Shown: one piece after another, positions 43,134 to 52,847 of the stretch
Position numbering within the stretch: the first letter of the stretch is position 1
Layout of the letters: each line of letters opens with the position of its first letter
Assembly: GCA_030604735.1 (NCBI GenBank)
Contig: JAUVVG010000007.1
Span: 1 to 64,000 of the forward strand
Source: Azoarcus sp.
GTDB taxonomy: Bacteria > Pseudomonadota > Gammaproteobacteria > Burkholderiales > Rhodocyclaceae
Length of the DNA: 64,000 nucleotides
Direction of reading: 5' to 3'
Position numbers and translations under genes: made by a program
Notes under the pieces: model-generated
Database searches by the model: none
Told to the model about the DNA's origin: nothing
What the model saw: only the letters and a program-made list of their open reading frames with translations

Positions 43134-43820
43134 TTACCAGCCGAGATCTGGCGGCGGGGGTAGCGGTGCAATCCAGCTCCCGCTGGAGGCCCACATCGCC
43201 AAACCGGTGATGGCGATCGCAACGATGAATTCGATCAATCCGCCTCCACGGGCAGGCTCGGCTTCCTGTTCCGCGACCTTCTTTCTCCCGGTGATCATCG
43301 GCGTGATCAGATTGTCCTTCTTGAAAAGCGCGTAGTACAGCACGGCAAGCACGTGCAGCGCGATCAGCGCATAGATGTACCACTCCATTTGGCGGTGGAG
43401 CGCACTCAAGTCGTTGCTGGTCGAGCTGGACACCGCTCGGTAAAGCGGTCCGCTGAAGACGATGTCGTCATTGGCGAACAGGCCGGTTGTCGCCTGGAAA
43501 CCGATCACCCCCAGCAACGCGAACACCGACAGCGCGCCCAGCGGATTGTGTCCGAGACCACGCCACTGCCCGCGCAAATAGGCGATCAGCCGCGACGGGG
43601 TCGGCGCGAAGTTCCAGAACCGCGCATGGGTAGACCCGACCACGCCCCACACGATACGGAATACGATCAGTCCGAAGATCAGGTGGCCGAAACGGCCATG
43701 CCAGACCATCGCGTCGCCACCGATCTTGATCGTGACCAGCGCCCCGACCACCAACAGCGCCAGCAGCCAGTGAAACACGCGGGTCGGCGCATCCCAGACC
43801 CTGACCAGACGTTCATTCAT
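43134..43820 (-). CDS. Cytochrome b561-type membrane protein
   Basis: The 228-residue protein has four main hydrophobic segments plus a fifth near the C terminus. It opens VRVWDAPTRVFHWLLALLVV, the first haem b histidine region of the Ni/Fe-hydrogenase-type cytochrome b561 family, with further histidines in VWHGRFGHLIFGLIVFRIVWG and EWYIYALIALHVLAVLYYAL. Cytochrome c' and cytochrome b561 genes are often neighbours, and the b protein probably moves electrons between quinone and the c'-type protein. Here they are convergent rather than an operon. Confidence 0.88.
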   Translation of the reverse strand: MNERLVRVWDAPTRVFHWLLALLVVGALVTIKIGGDAMVWHGRFGHLIFGLIVFRIVWGVVGSTHARFWNFAPTPSRLIAYLRGQWRGLGHNPLGALSVFALLGVIGFQATTGLFANDDIVFSGPLYRAVSSSTSNDLSALHRQMEWYIYALIALHVLAVLYYALFKKDNLITPMITGRKKVAEQEAEPARGGGLIEFIVAIAITGLAMWASSGSWIAPLPPPPDLGW

Positions 43821-43912
43821 TACGCTTGCTCTCCCACTTTGCCAGTCAGTGCGACATTCACTGCCTGACCGGGTTCATTCGTACATCGGCTCGACGCCCA
43901 CCGTCCTGACCG

Positions 43913-43952
43913 GCCCGGACAGGCGCAACCACGACGGAACACCTGTCCGGGC
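43913..43952. terminator. Perfect hairpin between tandem uvrA and cytochrome b561
   Basis: GCCCGGACAGG (43913-43923) and CCTGTCCGGGC (43942-43952) are exact inverted repeats of 11 bp with an 18-nt loop. It is 60 bp after the uvrA stop codon on the minus strand and upstream of the b561 start. No T run is present. Confidence 0.4.
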
Positions 43953-44011
43953 GGAAGCTCACTCGCGGACGAGCGGACGAGCGCCCGAGCTCCGCTGCCG
44001 GCGCAGCCCAC

Positions 44012-47000
44012 TCACCCATCGACCCCGGCCGCTCCCACCCGGCGCTGCGACATGAAATCACGCAGTATCCGGGTGGTATGTGAATCGGCATTTTCACATA
44101 TTCCGTCGACATCGCCCTGCGCGACGATCTCGCCGCCGTTCTCGCCCCCTTCCGGGCCAAGATCGATCAGCCAGTCGGCCTCGGCCATCAGGTCGAGATC
44201 GTGCTCGATCACCAGCACGGTATGGCCGGCATCGACCAGGCGGTGCAGCACCCGGATCAGCTTCTCGACATCGGCCATGTGCAGCCCGACGGTCGGCTCG
44301 TCCAGCACGTACAGGGTGTGCTTCTCGGGCGGCAGGGGCCGGCCGCCGGTCGCGGCCGACTCGCCGGCCCGGCCGCGCACCTTGGCCAGTTCGGTGACCA
44401 GCTTGATCCGCTGCGCCTCGCCACCGGACAGGGTCGGGCTGGGCTGGCCCAGGGTCAGGTAGCCCAGCCCGACATCCTGCAGCAGCGATAGCGGATGGGC
44501 GATGGCCGGATGGGCGGCGAAGAACTCGAGCGCCTCCTCGACCGGCATCGCCAGCACCTCGGCGATGGTCTTGCCGCGCCAGGTCACGGCGAGGGTCTCG
44601 GCGTTGAAGCGGCCCCCACCACAGGCGTCGCAGGGCAGCTTGACGTTGGGCAGGAAGTTCATCTCCACCGTGATCTGGCCCTGGCCCTCGCACACCGGGC
44701 AGCGCCCGACGCCGGTGTTGAACGAGAAGCGCGATGCGGTCCAGCCGCTGGCGCGGGCATCGAAGCTGTCGGCGAAGAGCTTGCGGATCGCATCCCAGAA
44801 TCCGACATAGGTCGCCGGGCAGGAACGCGGGGTCTTGCCGATCGGGGTCTGGTCGACTTCCAGCACCCGCCCGACCGCCTCCCAGCCATGAATCGTGTCG
44901 CAGCCCAGGGGCTGGAAGGTGGCGGCCGACACCGCGACCGCGGTGGCCGCATTCGAGACCGCCGCACCGGCACGCCCGCGCTTCGACCCGCGGGCGTCGG
45001 CCGGTCGTGCCGCACGCGCAGCCTGCTTGTCGGCGCGTGCGCTCGCCTCGCCCCGCACCAGCGAGGCCAGCAGCACGTCGCGCGCCAGCGTGGATTTTCC
45101 CGAACCGGACACGCCGGTCACCACGGTCAACCGTGCCAGCGGCACCCGCGCCCGCAGCGACTTGAGGTTGTGCAATCGCGCACCCTCGACGACCAGGGAC
45201 GGATGATCGTCGGGCACCGCCCGTCGCGGCTGCAACGGATGCACCAGCGGCTTACGAAAGCAGGCGCCGGTGGTCGATTCGGGTGAAGCGATCAGATCGG
45301 CCAGGAGACCCTCGGCGACCACCCGGCCGCCCCGCACGCCGGCGCCGGGACCGAGGTCGATCACGTGGTCGGCGCGGCGGATCGTGTCCTCGTCATGCTC
45401 GACCACCAGCAGGGTATTGCCACGGTCGCGCAGCGCCTCGAGCGTGTCGAGCAGCAACTGGTTGTCGCGCGGATGCAGGCCTATGGTCGGCTCGTCGAGG
45501 ATGTAGCAGACGCCGCGCAGGTTGGAGCCGAGCTGGGCGGCCAGCCGGATGCGCTGCGCCTCGCCGCCGGACAGGGTCGGCGCGGCGCGGTCCAGCGCCA
45601 GGTAGCCAAGCCCGACTTTCTGCAGGAAGGCGAGCCGGCCCCGGATCTCGTCGGTCAGGTCGCGCCCGATGTCGATTTCGCGCCCGGCCAGCGCCAGCGA
45701 CGCGAAAAAGGCCGCGACCCGGTCCACCGACAGCGCCGACACCTCGTGGATGCCCAGCTGGCGGAAGCGAACCGCCCGCGCGACCGGGTTCAGCCGCGCC
45801 CCGTCGCAGGCCGGGCAGGGCTCACCGTCGATGACCTCGCCGCCGGGCTCGCCGCTCGCATCCAGATCCAGCGCGTTGGGGTCCTCGACCTTGCCCGCCA
45901 GCTTCAGCCCGGTGCCATAACAGGCCGGGCACCAGCCGTGTTTGGCGTTGTACGAAAACAGGCGCGGATCCGGCTCCGGGAAGCTGGTACCGCAGCTGGG
46001 GCAGGCGCGCTTGGTCGAGAAGGTCAGCGGCATCGCGCCGACCTCGCCGAGCGGCAGCAGCTTGACCACGCCCTTGCCGTGCTCCAGCGCGTCGGCGAGC
46101 TGGGTGCGCAAGGTCGCTTCATGCTCCGGTTTGACCACCACCATGCCGACCGGCAGGTCGATCACATGCTCCTTGTAGCGGTCCAGCCGCGGCCACTTGC
46201 GGGTCGGCAGATACTCGCCATCGACCCGCAACTGCTCGAAGCCCTTGCCGCGGGCCCACTTGGCAAGATCGGTGTACAAGCCCTTGCGGTTGACGATCAA
46301 GGGAGCCAGCACCTCGACCGACTGGCCGGCGAAGTCGCGCAGGATCTGTGCCGCGATCGCGTCGAAGCTCTGCGGCGTCACCGGCACCGCGCAGTCGGGG
46401 CAATACTGGGTGCCGAGCTTCACATACATCAGCCGCAAAAAGGGCTGGATCTCGGTCAGCGTGCCGACCGTGCTCTTGCGCCCGCCCCGGCTCACCCGCT
46501 GCTCGATCGCGACCGTCGGCGGAATGCCGAACAGCCCGTCCACGTCCGGCCGGCTGGCCGGCTGGACGAACTGGCGCGCGTAGGCGTTGAGCGACTCGAG
46601 GTAACGACGCTGGCCCTCGCCGAACACGATGTCGAAAGCCAGCGTGGATTTGCCCGAGCCGGACAGGCCGGTGATCACGGTGAACTTGTCACGCGGAATA
46701 CGCAGGCTGACATCCTTGAGGTTATGCTCGCGCGCATGACGGATCGTGATCGCGTTGTCCGGGGCCACGACCGGACGGTAGCTTGCCCGCGCTTCGGCCA
46801 CGCCTGCCGCTACCCTCTCGGCCGCCCCTATCCCGTTGAAGCCCGTTACGACATCCGCCGTCGCGGCACTCGTCCCGGACGCAAGCGTCGCTTCGTTTTC
46901 CTCTGTCGCGATGGGCCTCGGATCTGCATACGTCGTGAGGGCGGTCGTGATGGCGCGCCCACCGGCCGAGTGCTCCACACTGACCCGCGCGCCCTTCACC

Positions 47001-50000
47001 GGGGAAGGTTTCGCCTCCGCCGCGGCCAGCGCCGCCTGCCAGGCCTGCATCGCCCGGCCGGTGTGCGAGGTCGAGCAGGCCATGACCGTGTCCGGCGAGC
47101 CGTAACAGACGATCCCGCCCCCTTCGTCGCCGCCTTCGGGGCCGAGGTCGATGATCCAGTCGGCGGCGAGCAACACGTCGAGGTTGTGCTCGATCACGAC
47201 CAGCGCATGGCCGGCGTCTAGGAGCTTGTCGAAGGCCCGCAACAACACCGCGACATCCTGGAAGTGCAATCCGGTGGTCGGCTCGTCGAACAGGAACAGC
47301 AGGCGCTCGGCGGCGGCCTGGCCGCGCTTGCTACCCCCGCCAGCCTTGGCCGATGTCGAGCCAGGCTTGGCCGACGCGGCAGCCGCCGCAGCCTTGCGCG
47401 CCGGCTTCTTGCGGCCGGCCTCGGCCAGGTGGCCGGCCAGCTTGAGGCGCTGCGCCTCGCCGCCGGACAGGGTCGGTACCGGCTGGCCCAGCCGCAGGTA
47501 GTCCAGCCCGACATCGGCCAGCGGCGCGAGCACCCGCTGGATCTCGTCGTCGTCGGCGAAAAAGCCCAAGGCCTCGGACACGGTCATGTCTAGCACGTCG
47601 GCGACCGACTTGCCCCGCACCTGCAACTCCAGCACCTCGGGACGATAACGCTTGCCATCGCAATCCGGGCAGCGCAGATAGACGTCCGACAGGAACTGCA
47701 TCTCGACATGCTCGAAACCGGAGCCGGTGCAGGTCGGGCAACGGCCGGTGCCGGCGTTGAAGCTGAAGGTGCCGGGCGTATAGCCCCGGCTTTTCGCCTC
47801 GGGCAAGGCGGCGAACTGCTTGCGGATCGCATCCCAGGCGCCGACATGGCTGACCGGATTGGAGCGGGCGCTCTTGCCGATCGGCGACTGATCGACCATG
47901 ACCACGCCGGCGAGATGTTCCAGCCCCTCCAGCGCCCGGAACGCGCCCGGCGCTTCGCCCGCCTGGCCGAAGTGGCGGGCCAGCGCCGGATGGAGCACGT
48001 CCTGGATCAGCGTCGACTTGCCCGAACCGGACACCCCGCCGATGCAGACCAGGCCCCCCAGCGGAATCCGCACATCGATGTCACACAGGTTGTGCTGGCT
48101 CGCGCCGCGCAAGGTGATGGCCGGCGCGGCCGGGTCCACCGGGCGGGCACGCCGGCCGGCATCGACCCGGCGCTTGCCAGCCAGGTAGGCGCCGGTGGTC
48201 GACGCCGGGTTCGCGGCGATCTCGGCCGGCGTCGCATAGGCGACGATCTCGCCGCCGCGCTCGCCGGGCCCCGGCCCGATGTCGAGGAGGCGGTCGGCCG
48301 CCAGCATCACCTGCGGGTCGTGCTCGACCACCACCAGCGTGTTGCCAGCGTCGCGCAGACGGGTCATCACCCCGAGGATGCGATCGATGTCGCGCGGGTG
48401 CAGGCCGATCGACGGTTCATCGAGCACGAACAAGGTGTTGACCAGCGAGGTGCCGAGCGCGGTAGTCAGGTTGATGCGCTGCACCTCGCCGCCGGACAGC
48501 GTGCGCGACTGTCGGTCCAGCGTCGGGTAGGACAGGCCCACATCGCCGAGATAATCGAGCCGACTACGGATCTCGCCGAGCAGCATGTCGGTGGCTTCGT
48601 CCAGCGGTGCCGGAAGCGTGAGTTGGTCTACGAAGCGACGAACCTTGCTGATCGGCAAGGCCATCAACTCATTGATCGCGAGGCCGCTTATCCGCTGGCT
48701 CAGCGATTCTGCCCCGGGTGCAGGGTCGGTCGTGGCGACGCCTCTGCCTCGCAGTGAAGGTGCTGCGATCGACCCCGTGCCCGGTGCCGCACTGCCGTCG
48801 CCTTCCGAAGGCCCGAACACGCCCAGACGCCACAACAAGGCTTCCGGCTTCAATCGCGCGCCGTGACAGGCCGGACACTCGGTGTAGCTGCGATAGCGCG
48901 ACAGCAGCACCCGGATGTGCATCTTGTAGGCCTTGGTCTCCAGCCACTCGAAGAATCGCCGTACCCCATACCACTTGCGCGGCCAGGACGACTCCCAGCT
49001 CTTCCAGGTGTCGTCGCCCTCGAACAGCCAGTGGCGGTGTTCCGGCGGCAGGTCGCGCACCGGGATGTCCATCGCCACGCCGTACTGCCTGGCCATCTTG
49101 GCCAGGTCGTCCTGGCACTCGCGAAAGCTCGGACTTTGCCACGGCTTGACCGCGCCTTCGGCCAGCGTTTTCGACTCGTCCGGCACCACCAGCGAGAAAT
49201 CGACCCCGATCACCCGGCCGAAACCGCGGCAGGTGTCGCAAGCGCCGACCGCCGAGTTGAACGAGAACAGGCCCGGGGTCGGGTCCGCATAATGGATGTC
49301 GCAGTCGGCGCAATGCAGGTCGCGGCTGTAGCGCCAAACCTGCTCGCTGCCGTCGCCGACGCCTCCGCCGTCACCGGCCCCTCCGCCACCCGTATCCGCG
49401 CCGCCGCTGGCATGGACCGCGATCCGGCCCTTGCCATGCCCAAGCGCGGTCTCGACCGCCTCGGCCACCCGGCTGCGTTCGGCCTTGCCGAAGCGGAAGC
49501 GGTCCTGCACCACATGCAGGATGTCGCCGCCACGCGCCGACTCCCGGCCATGGATGCGGGTATAACCCTGGCGGTTGAGCAGGCCGGTGATCTCGTCCTC
49601 GCTGAAGTTCGCCGGCACCGGCACCGGGAAGGTCACCACCAGGCGCGGATCGTCATGGCGGCAACGCTCGGCCAGGCTGCGCACGATGCTGTCGGTGTCG
49701 TCCCGGCTGACCGGTTGGCCACAGCCCCGGCAATGCAGTCTGGCCGCCCGGGCGTAGAGCAGCTTGAAGTGGTCGGCCAGCTCGGTCATGGTGCCGACGG
49801 TCGAGCGCGAGGTCCGAACCGGATTGGTCTGGTCGATCGCGATCGCGGGTGGCACGCCTTCGATCCGGTCCACCCGCGGCCTGTCCTGCCGATCGAGGAA
49901 CTGGCGCGCATATGGCGAGAAGGTCTCGACATAGCGCCGCTGCCCCTCGGCGTACAAGGTGTCGAACACCAGCGACGACTTGCCCGAGCCGGACACACCC

Positions 50001-50092
50001 GTGACCACCGTGAGCTGATTCAGCGGCAGGTCGAGCGAGAGATTCTTGAGGTTGTTCTGATTGGCGCCGCGGACGCGGATGGTGTCGGACAT
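44012..50092 (-). CDS. Tandem double UvrA: excinuclease ABC subunit A-like ATPase with four ABC modules
   Basis: This 2,026-residue protein holds two complete UvrA units in one chain. Walker A loops occur near residues 32-40 (GVSGSGKSS), 684 (GVSGSGKST), 1140 (GLSGSGKST) and 1659 (GVSGSGKST); LSGGE signatures lie near 530, 875, 1501 and 1887. Zinc-finger cysteine pairs occur in both units (for example CDTCRGFG, CPTCTGSG, CPACYGTG, CPVCEGQG). The unit junction is near residue 1110. Ordinary UvrA is about 940 residues. Long fused forms are known in some betaproteobacteria and are thought to be extra to the normal uvrA. The ATG at 50092 aligns with UvrA starts. No other repair gene is adjacent. 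Confidence 0.92.
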   Translation of the reverse strand: MSDTIRVRGANQNNLKNLSLDLPLNQLTVVTGVSGSGKSSLVFDTLYAEGQRRYVETFSPYARQFLDRQDRPRVDRIEGVPPAIAIDQTNPVRTSRSTVGTMTELADHFKLLYARAARLHCRGCGQPVSRDDTDSIVRSLAERCRHDDPRLVVTFPVPVPANFSEDEITGLLNRQGYTRIHGRESARGGDILHVVQDRFRFGKAERSRVAEAVETALGHGKGRIAVHASGGADTGGGGAGDGGGVGDGSEQVWRYSRDLHCADCDIHYADPTPGLFSFNSAVGACDTCRGFGRVIGVDFSLVVPDESKTLAEGAVKPWQSPSFRECQDDLAKMARQYGVAMDIPVRDLPPEHRHWLFEGDDTWKSWESSWPRKWYGVRRFFEWLETKAYKMHIRVLLSRYRSYTECPACHGARLKPEALLWRLGVFGPSEGDGSAAPGTGSIAAPSLRGRGVATTDPAPGAESLSQRISGLAINELMALPISKVRRFVDQLTLPAPLDEATDMLLGEIRSRLDYLGDVGLSYPTLDRQSRTLSGGEVQRINLTTALGTSLVNTLFVLDEPSIGLHPRDIDRILGVMTRLRDAGNTLVVVEHDPQVMLAADRLLDIGPGPGERGGEIVAYATPAEIAANPASTTGAYLAGKRRVDAGRRARPVDPAAPAITLRGASQHNLCDIDVRIPLGGLVCIGGVSGSGKSTLIQDVLHPALARHFGQAGEAPGAFRALEGLEHLAGVVMVDQSPIGKSARSNPVSHVGAWDAIRKQFAALPEAKSRGYTPGTFSFNAGTGRCPTCTGSGFEHVEMQFLSDVYLRCPDCDGKRYRPEVLELQVRGKSVADVLDMTVSEALGFFADDDEIQRVLAPLADVGLDYLRLGQPVPTLSGGEAQRLKLAGHLAEAGRKKPARKAAAAAASAKPGSTSAKAGGGSKRGQAAAERLLFLFDEPTTGLHFQDVAVLLRAFDKLLDAGHALVVIEHNLDVLLAADWIIDLGPEGGDEGGGIVCYGSPDTVMACSTSHTGRAMQAWQAALAAAEAKPSPVKGARVSVEHSAGGRAITTALTTYADPRPIATEENEATLASGTSAATADVVTGFNGIGAAERVAAGVAEARASYRPVVAPDNAITIRHAREHNLKDVSLRIPRDKFTVITGLSGSGKSTLAFDIVFGEGQRRYLESLNAYARQFVQPASRPDVDGLFGIPPTVAIEQRVSRGGRKSTVGTLTEIQPFLRLMYVKLGTQYCPDCAVPVTPQSFDAIAAQILRDFAGQSVEVLAPLIVNRKGLYTDLAKWARGKGFEQLRVDGEYLPTRKWPRLDRYKEHVIDLPVGMVVVKPEHEATLRTQLADALEHGKGVVKLLPLGEVGAMPLTFSTKRACPSCGTSFPEPDPRLFSYNAKHGWCPACYGTGLKLAGKVEDPNALDLDASGEPGGEVIDGEPCPACDGARLNPVARAVRFRQLGIHEVSALSVDRVAAFFASLALAGREIDIGRDLTDEIRGRLAFLQKVGLGYLALDRAAPTLSGGEAQRIRLAAQLGSNLRGVCYILDEPTIGLHPRDNQLLLDTLEALRDRGNTLLVVEHDEDTIRRADHVIDLGPGAGVRGGRVVAEGLLADLIASPESTTGACFRKPLVHPLQPRRAVPDDHPSLVVEGARLHNLKSLRARVPLARLTVVTGVSGSGKSTLARDVLLASLVRGEASARADKQAARAARPADARGSKRGRAGAAVSNAATAVAVSAATFQPLGCDTIHGWEAVGRVLEVDQTPIGKTPRSCPATYVGFWDAIRKLFADSFDARASGWTASRFSFNTGVGRCPVCEGQGQITVEMNFLPNVKLPCDACGGGRFNAETLAVTWRGKTIAEVLAMPVEEALEFFAAHPAIAHPLSLLQDVGLGYLTLGQPSPTLSGGEAQRIKLVTELAKVRGRAGESAATGGRPLPPEKHTLYVLDEPTVGLHMADVEKLIRVLHRLVDAGHTVLVIEHDLDLMAEADWLIDLGPEGGENGGEIVAQGDVDGICENADSHTTRILRDFMSQRRVGAAGVDG

Positions 50093-50374
50093 GGAAGGGG
50101 AGCAGACCTGGACTGGAGGGAATCGATGACTGATTCTATCCCTGCCGCCGGGTTCCCGTCCGACACAGAACAAAGCGCGAGCCTCCATGCCCGGCGCCAT
50201 GGCGCGATCGAATCCACCCAGGCTTGCGTGCGAGCACCGCCATCACCCCCATCCATCACCGTTAGCCAGCCCACCGTCGATCTGCATCAGCCGTCGTCGC
50301 CGATAATCGAGCGGGTGTTCGCCAGCACACCTGTGTGCATACTGCAGGCCATACACAATGAACACCGTAGACGG

Positions 50375-50408
50375 AAAAACCCCCGGAGGTTTTCACCGCC
50401 GGGGGTTT
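50375..50408 (-). terminator. Intrinsic terminator of the phasin gene
   Basis: On the minus strand ACCCCCGG (50399-50406) and CCGGGGGT (50379-50386) form an 8-bp GC stem with a 12-nt loop, followed by TTTTT. It starts 24 bp after the phasin stop codon. The gap from here to the uvrA start (50093-50374) shows nothing further. Confidence 0.85.
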
Positions 50409-50429
50409 CGGGTACTGCGGAAGCCGGAA

Positions 50430-50735
50430 TTACTTGCCGAACTTCTGGAACTGGGCCATTGCGTTCTGGCTGGCTTCGGTCGCCAGCGCGGTGAAGGCTT
50501 CACCCTGGGACTTCATCAGGCTGAACAGGCGGGTGTTGGCGTCGACGTTGAATTTGACGACATCTTCCGGGGTCTTCAGCGCTTTGGCTTTTTCCACTTC
50601 GGTCTGGAAGAAGGCCATCAGCTCTTCGCCGGCCTTTTTCTGGAGTTCGATGGACTTGCCGATGGCTTCGGCTTGCATGGCCATAAGAGTCTGGATGGCT
50701 TCGACCGGCTTCTGGAAATCGAGTTTGGCGCTCAT
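50430..50735 (-). CDS. Phasin (PHA granule-associated protein)
   Basis: Phasins coat polyhydroxyalkanoate storage granules. The 101-residue helical protein has the amphipathic form and low cysteine content of the Phasin_2 family (FQKPVEAIQTLMAMQAEAIG, ELMAFFQTEVEKAKALKTPED). It is shorter than many phasins (about 120-190 residues). The ATG at 50735 has AGGAG upstream. It is monocistronic with its own strong promoter and terminator, consistent with high expression during polymer storage. Confidence 0.88.
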   Translation of the reverse strand: MSAKLDFQKPVEAIQTLMAMQAEAIGKSIELQKKAGEELMAFFQTEVEKAKALKTPEDVVKFNVDANTRLFSLMKSQGEAFTALATEASQNAMAQFQKFGK

Positions 50736-50765
50736 GTGTTTTCTCCTGTAATTGATGCTGCAAGA

Positions 50766-50785
50766 ATTTTTGCTGCAGTGCACAA
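50766..50785. promoter_or_regulatory. PhaR-like operator candidate at the phasin start site
   Basis: TTTTTGCTGCAGTGCACAA spans the predicted transcription start of the phasin gene. It resembles the TGCA-rich sites bound by PhaR repressors ahead of phasin genes, and TGCTGCA occurs twice in the leader. The match is by resemblance only, and no phaR gene lies in the window. Confidence 0.35.
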
Positions 50786-50790
50786 TTCAC

Positions 50791-50818
50791 ACTATATACC
50801 CTGTCGACGAATAGTCAA
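50791..50818 (-). promoter_or_regulatory. sigma-70 promoter of the phasin gene
   Basis: The minus strand has TTGACT (50813-50818), a 16-bp spacer and TATAGT (50791-50796), both near consensus. The predicted start is near 50784, giving a leader of about 50 nt. Confidence 0.75.
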
Positions 50819-50957
50819 GGGCAAGTATCCAAAAAGTTTTCCACTGCTTCGCCGGGTATCGACATCCGTTTCGCATTCTCCGGTGGAGCGGTCACCGGGC
50901 CATCCGGCCGGCGGGCGGTTATCATGCCGGTCCATCGATTCGTTCCCGAGGATCGCG

Positions 50958-51836
50958 ATGCCGCAGACGGACGCCCCCCCGCAAACAATGCCCAACTTCG
51001 CGCGCACGCTCTCACTGACCGTGCTCGCGATGATCGCGTTCGCCGGCAACTCGATCCTGTGCCGGCTGGCCTTGGCCCACACCGACATCGACGCCGCGAG
51101 CTTCACGACGCTGCGCCTCGCATCCGGTGCGCTGACGCTGTGGTTGATCGTCGCCTGGCGCGACCGTGAAACCCGGGTCGCCGGCAACTGGGCTTCGGCC
51201 TTCGCGCTGTTCGCCTATGCCGCGGCATTCTCGTTCGCCTACCTCAGTCTCAGCGCAGCGACCGGCGCACTGCTGTTGTTCGGCGCGGTGCAGGCGACGA
51301 TGATCGCCTACGGACTTTGGCGCGGCGAACGTTTCAACCGACAGCAGGGCATCGGCTTCGCGCTGGCGGTCGGCGGGCTGGTCGGCTTGCTGCTGCCCGG
51401 ATTGTCGGCACCGCCGTTAATCGGTGCAGTCCTGATGCTCGCCGCCGGCATCGCGTGGGGCGTGTATTCACTGCGCGGCCGCGGCGGCGGCGATCCGACC
51501 CGGGTCACCGCGGGCAACTTCGTGCGCGCCGTGCCGTTCACCCTCGCACTCAGTCTGGTCGCGCTGTCACGCTTCGAGATCGATCTGGCCGGCGTCGTGT
51601 ATGCGCTGTTGTCCGGCGCGATCGCGTCCGGTCTAGGCTATGCGGTCTGGTATACCGCGCTGCGCGGCCTGACTGCGACCAACGCGGCGACGGTGCAGTT
51701 GAGCGTGCCGGTGATCGCGGCGCTCGGCGGTGTCGCGCTGCTTGGCGAACCAATCACGCTGCGCCTGGTGTTGGCCTCGATCGCAATCCTCGGCGGGGTC
51801 GCGGTCGTGATCCTGGCCAAAAGATCGCCACGCTGA
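50958..51836 (+). CDS. EamA-family (DMT) transporter
   Basis: The protein has 292 residues and ten hydrophobic segments in two EamA repeats. Typical features are NSILCRLALAHTDIDAASFTTLRLASGALTL in the first half and GLGYAVWYTALRGLTATNAATVQLSVPVIAALGGVALLGEP in the second. Carriers of this group often export amino acids or metabolites; the substrate cannot be predicted. The ATG at 50958 has GAGG upstream. It is divergent from the phasin gene and followed by 151 bp without recognisable features before the DUF3334 stop codon. Confidence 0.88.
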   Translation: MPQTDAPPQTMPNFARTLSLTVLAMIAFAGNSILCRLALAHTDIDAASFTTLRLASGALTLWLIVAWRDRETRVAGNWASAFALFAYAAAFSFAYLSLSAATGALLLFGAVQATMIAYGLWRGERFNRQQGIGFALAVGGLVGLLLPGLSAPPLIGAVLMLAAGIAWGVYSLRGRGGGDPTRVTAGNFVRAVPFTLALSLVALSRFEIDLAGVVYALLSGAIASGLGYAVWYTALRGLTATNAATVQLSVPVIAALGGVALLGEPITLRLVLASIAILGGVAVVILAKRSPR

Positions 51837-51987
51837 GTGACCCGATACCCTGAATCACTCGATACCGGCGTTACGGCCATTCTCTTCATCCATCCCGTCC
51901 CTGCTGCGGACAGAATTTACGATCGCCGCGGTACGCATCCCGGCACGGTGAAGCGATCCAGCAGCCGGCCGGCCGCGCGGCCGAGGC

Positions 51988-52692
51988 TCACATGCCCAGC
52001 GACTTGAGCAAATCGTCGGTATCGTCCGAGGACGCGGACGACTGCGCGGCCTGCGACGCCCCTGACGGTTTGGCTTCACCGTTACCGTGTTCCTCGAGCA
52101 AGGCATCCGGATCGGCGGCGGCCTCCGGTTCGAAGTCGCGCAGCTTGACGAATTCGGTGCGGTCGATCGCGAGCTCGAGGTAGAAAATATTGTTGGCACC
52201 GGTGTAGAAGGTGACCCGTCGCGCTTCCGGTTCGTCCAGGTTGGTATCCACGCTGAGCAGCACCTGCTTGTTCAGCGCCAGCATCTTGGGCTGATTCTGG
52301 GTGATGTGGGTTTGCAGCTCGCGGCGGACCTTGCCGGTGAAGTCGCCGACGATCTGGTTCATCAGCTCGCCCATGATGTTGCCGACCTCGTCCGAGGTGA
52401 ACGAACTGGCCAGATCGCCCTTGGCCATGCCCATCTTCAGCATGTAGCGCTCATACAACTCCATCGCCGCCTGGGACGAGAAGTTCAGGATCACCAGACC
52501 GGAGAACCCCCCGTCGAACAGAACGAAACAGCCAATGTCGGGCTTGAGGCAGGTACGAGTGATCCGCTGCACCATGCCGGAGTACTGGACCTGGCTGTCG
52601 GTCGCGACCGTCAATACCCGGGTCACCGAGTTGCACAGGCTGATCAGCAGGTCGTCGGTGTCATACACCGTCGGTCTTTCGGTCTTGTTCAT
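51988..52692 (-). CDS. DUF3334 family protein, CheX-like
   Basis: The 234-residue protein has no membrane segment. The middle (LASSFTSDEVGNIMGELMNQIVGDFTGKVR) contains the E-x-x-N-type box of chemotaxis phosphatase-like (CheX/CheC) folds, here EVGNIMGELMNQ, and I recall the family as DUF3334. The C-terminal 40 residues are acidic and low-complexity, ending DDTDDLLKSLGM; a similar DTDDLL motif occurs near the N terminus. A phosphatase role in signalling is an inference from the fold. The ATG at 52692 has a GGGGG-rich site. It is divergent from the Mrp operon. Confidence 0.75.
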   Translation of the reverse strand: MNKTERPTVYDTDDLLISLCNSVTRVLTVATDSQVQYSGMVQRITRTCLKPDIGCFVLFDGGFSGLVILNFSSQAAMELYERYMLKMGMAKGDLASSFTSDEVGNIMGELMNQIVGDFTGKVRRELQTHITQNQPKMLALNKQVLLSVDTNLDEPEARRVTFYTGANNIFYLELAIDRTEFVKLRDFEPEAAADPDALLEEHGNGEAKPSGASQAAQSSASSDDTDDLLKSLGM

Positions 52693-52847
52693 CTTCCCCC
52701 CCGAAAAGCACAATTTTTGGACAGACCGATATTACACAGTCCTGAGCCACTGGTCGGGGATCTGTTTCGCTGACCTGCCCGACGACGCGGATGAACATTT
52801 TGCTCATCCCATGGACAATAGGAGAAGAACGACAACAAGGGGGGAGC

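Noticed and set aside
45365-47221. 618-codon open frame inside the tandem uvrA on the other strand
   Set aside because: Overlaps well-conserved UvrA sequence and has no motif of its own.
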